Shown: piece by piece, positions 62,503 through 64,000 of the stretch
Layout of the letters: every line of letters starts with the position of its first letter
How positions within the stretch are numbered: the stretch's first letter is position 1
Assembly: GCF_002072105.2 (NCBI RefSeq)
Contig: NZ_MTBC01000004.1
Span: 186,001-250,000 of the forward strand
Source of the DNA: Croceivirga radicis
Lineage (GTDB): Bacteria > Bacteroidota > Bacteroidia > Flavobacteriales > Flavobacteriaceae
Length of the DNA: 64,000 nt
Reading direction: 5' to 3'
Position numbers and translations under genes: made by a program
The notes under the pieces: generated by a model
The model's database searches: none
Seen by the model: the letters and a program-made list of their open reading frames with translations, nothing else
What the model was told of the DNA's origin: nothing

Positions 62503-64000
62503 ATGCAGAATACAATTTCTTTTAGGGTGGCGGACTTTCTTAAACGTTTTCCCCCATTTTCTTATTTACAACAAAACCAGATAGAAACCCTTTCCGAAGA
62601 GGTATCCATTATCTACAAGGAAAAAAATGAGCTTGTTTTTGATGTAGAAGAAACCGCACATAACGTTTTTTATACCGTACATAAAGGTGCCGTGGCCCTA
62701 TGGAGTGTACAGGAACAAATTGTTGTAGATATTTGTGATGAGGGAGATATTTTTGGCTTACGCCCCTTAATGGCACAAGACAAGTATAGATTACAAGCTA
62801 GAACAGAAGAAGAATGTATCCTTTATGCCATTCCATTTTCTAGTTTTAGGCCGCTACTTAAATCCAACGAGCGCCTAGCCGATTTTTTGGTAGAAAGCTT
62901 TGCCTCCAATACAAGAAATCCTTACTCTAAAAGTCATAAAGGCAAATTATTTGGAGACGATTTTAAGTTTAACCCTACTAAGGATAAAAGTGTTCTCTTA
63001 GATGTACAAGATGTAAAATATGCCAAAAATCTAGTTAGTTGCAATGCTGCAACCCCCATTAAAACCATTGCAGAGCAAATGACCTTAAATCGTATAGGCG
63101 CTATGCTCATAACCAAAAACGAGCTGCCTATTGGAATTATCACGGATAAAGATTTAAGAAATAAAATTGCTACGGGTCTTTTTACACCCCATGCCACGGC
63201 AGAGCAGATTATGAGTAGCCCGGTTATTACCTACCCTAAAAAAATGACGGTTACCCAGGCACAAATGGCCATGATGAAAAACGACATTAGCCATTTGGTT
63301 TTAACCCAAGACGGCACTGTGAATTCAAAAGCGGTAGGTATACTTTCTAAGAACGATATTATGTTGTCTTTAGGCAATAATCCATCTGTATTGATTAAAG
63401 GAATTAAACGTACCAAAACTGTTGCCCAACTAAAACCACTTAGAAAAAGTACCATGAATCTTTTAAGGGGATATTTGGACCAGAATATTCCAATGGGTTT
63501 GGTGGCAAAAATTATTTCTGAAATCAATGACGCCTGCATTAAGCAAATAATAAAGTTGTGCCTAGAAACAATGCAAGATGCACCACCTGTAAAATTTGCA
63601 TGGTTAGCCATGGGCAGTCAGGGCAGGCAAGAGCAAATGCTCCATACCGATCAAGACAATGCGCTGGTATTTGAAAACGTACCCGAAGATTTATTTGAGG
63701 TTACCCAAGCCTATTTTTTAGATTTGGCAAAAAAAATCACCAAGGGGCTACACCATATTGGTTATGCTTATTGCCCAGCAGACATGATGGCCTCTAACCC
63801 AAAATGGTGCACCAGTATTGATGGTTTTAAAGAACTAACTACCAACTGGATTACCAACCCAGGACCAGATGAGGTTTTGTTATCCCTAATCTTTTTTGAT
63901 TATTCTAAATCTTACGGAGACGACCACTTGGTGGCTCAATTATCAGAATACATCCTTAAAGAAATTGGCAGATACCCCATATACTTGACCCATGTTGCAG
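62503..64000 (+). CDS. cNMP-binding/CBS/DUF294 nucleotidyltransferase-like protein (partial)
   Basis: At least 499 residues; the gene runs off the right edge with no stop. N-terminal cyclic-nucleotide-binding domain (about 10-125), a pair of CBS domains (about 160-300) with RIGAMLITKNELPIGIITDKD, then a DUF294 nucleotidyltransferase domain starting near 360 with the GSQGRQEQ loop and the metal pair D383 and D385 (TDQDNA). This is the layout of GlnD-like signalling proteins that sense energy state. In this family a DnaQ-like exonuclease gene often follows, which the window does not reach. Confidence 0.8.
   Translation, partial: MQNTISFRVADFLKRFPPFSYLQQNQIETLSEEVSIIYKEKNELVFDVEETAHNVFYTVHKGAVALWSVQEQIVVDICDEGDIFGLRPLMAQDKYRLQARTEEECILYAIPFSSFRPLLKSNERLADFLVESFASNTRNPYSKSHKGKLFGDDFKFNPTKDKSVLLDVQDVKYAKNLVSCNAATPIKTIAEQMTLNRIGAMLITKNELPIGIITDKDLRNKIATGLFTPHATAEQIMSSPVITYPKKMTVTQAQMAMMKNDISHLVLTQDGTVNSKAVGILSKNDIMLSLGNNPSVLIKGIKRTKTVAQLKPLRKSTMNLLRGYLDQNIPMGLVAKIISEINDACIKQIIKLCLETMQDAPPVKFAWLAMGSQGRQEQMLHTDQDNALVFENVPEDLFEVTQAYFLDLAKKITKGLHHIGYAYCPADMMASNPKWCTSIDGFKELTTNWITNPGPDEVLLSLIFFDYSKSYGDDHLVAQLSEYILKEIGRYPIYLTHVA

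Noticed and set aside
1-64000. CRISPR array, insertion sequence or transposon
   Set aside because: No repeat-spacer pattern, transposase motif or flanking inverted repeat of the needed size was found by reading both strands.

Overview
The window is an AT-rich chromosomal segment that looks like a marine Flavobacteriaceae (Bacteroidota). The evidence is a type IX secretion sorting domain, CarboxypepD_reg-like secreted proteins, lineage families such as DUF2911, DUF2853, DUF4290 and a START-like protein, menaquinone and bacillithiol genes, and promoters matching the Bacteroidota TTG-N19/20-TAnnTTTG form. I would guess the Maribacter/Zobellia/Cellulophaga side of the family, but the sequence alone does not settle the genus. 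I see no insertion sequence, prophage, integron or CRISPR array; this is mostly core genome with some lineage-specific signalling genes.

Layout. 1-2.2 kb: two minus-strand secreted proteins, one a TonB-plug-like protein with no barrel. 2.3-18.7 kb: a menaquinone region, read leftward as menI-menF-menD, then DUF2853, an S1 RNA-binding protein, a SPOR-like membrane protein, menA, a LytTR response regulator, a TPR histidine kinase, then menC, a CPBP protease and menE. menB and menH are not in the window. The 638-bp gap between regulator and kinase holds four hairpins and a possible 36-residue gene. 18.9-20.5 kb: an M28 peptidase and tRNA-His. 20.6-28.8 kb: four tandem TPR/transmembrane histidine kinases with no partner regulator beside them; the third has lost its phospho-acceptor histidine and its ATP-binding boxes.

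28.8-32.2 kb: bshB1 with a trans-sulfuration PLP enzyme, and a MATE exporter. 32.3-37.4 kb: an M14 carboxypeptidase, an unknown membrane protein, and a fused ResB-CcsA cytochrome c assembly protein. 37.5-41 kb: a tight plus-strand operon of a DUF2520 oxidoreductase, a KdsC-like phosphatase, Maf, a lipoprotein and a small MscS channel. 41-45.4 kb: a secreted PIG-L deacetylase, a 39-residue membrane peptide and a sodium:solute symporter. 45.4-47.5 kb: a DUF2911 protein and a T9SS cargo protein.

47.6-54 kb is a light-related neighbourhood: SRPBCC protein, atypical SDR and DNA photolyase in an operon, then an M20 amidohydrolase, a VOC fusion protein, a pirin and a BLUF photoreceptor with its own promoter. 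54-64 kb: housekeeping genes, namely murA (Asp in place of the fosfomycin-target Cys), DUF4290, DUF493, a P-loop protein, recQ, fmt, an HU protein, YqgE, a class IV aminotransferase-like protein lacking the PLP lysine, a START-like protein, a CAU-anticodon tRNA, and the start of a cNMP/CBS/DUF294 protein.

The most unusual items are the kinase array with its pseudokinase, the lysine-less aminotransferase homologue, the SDR without a catalytic tyrosine in the photolyase operon, and several small genes and hairpins in unusual places.
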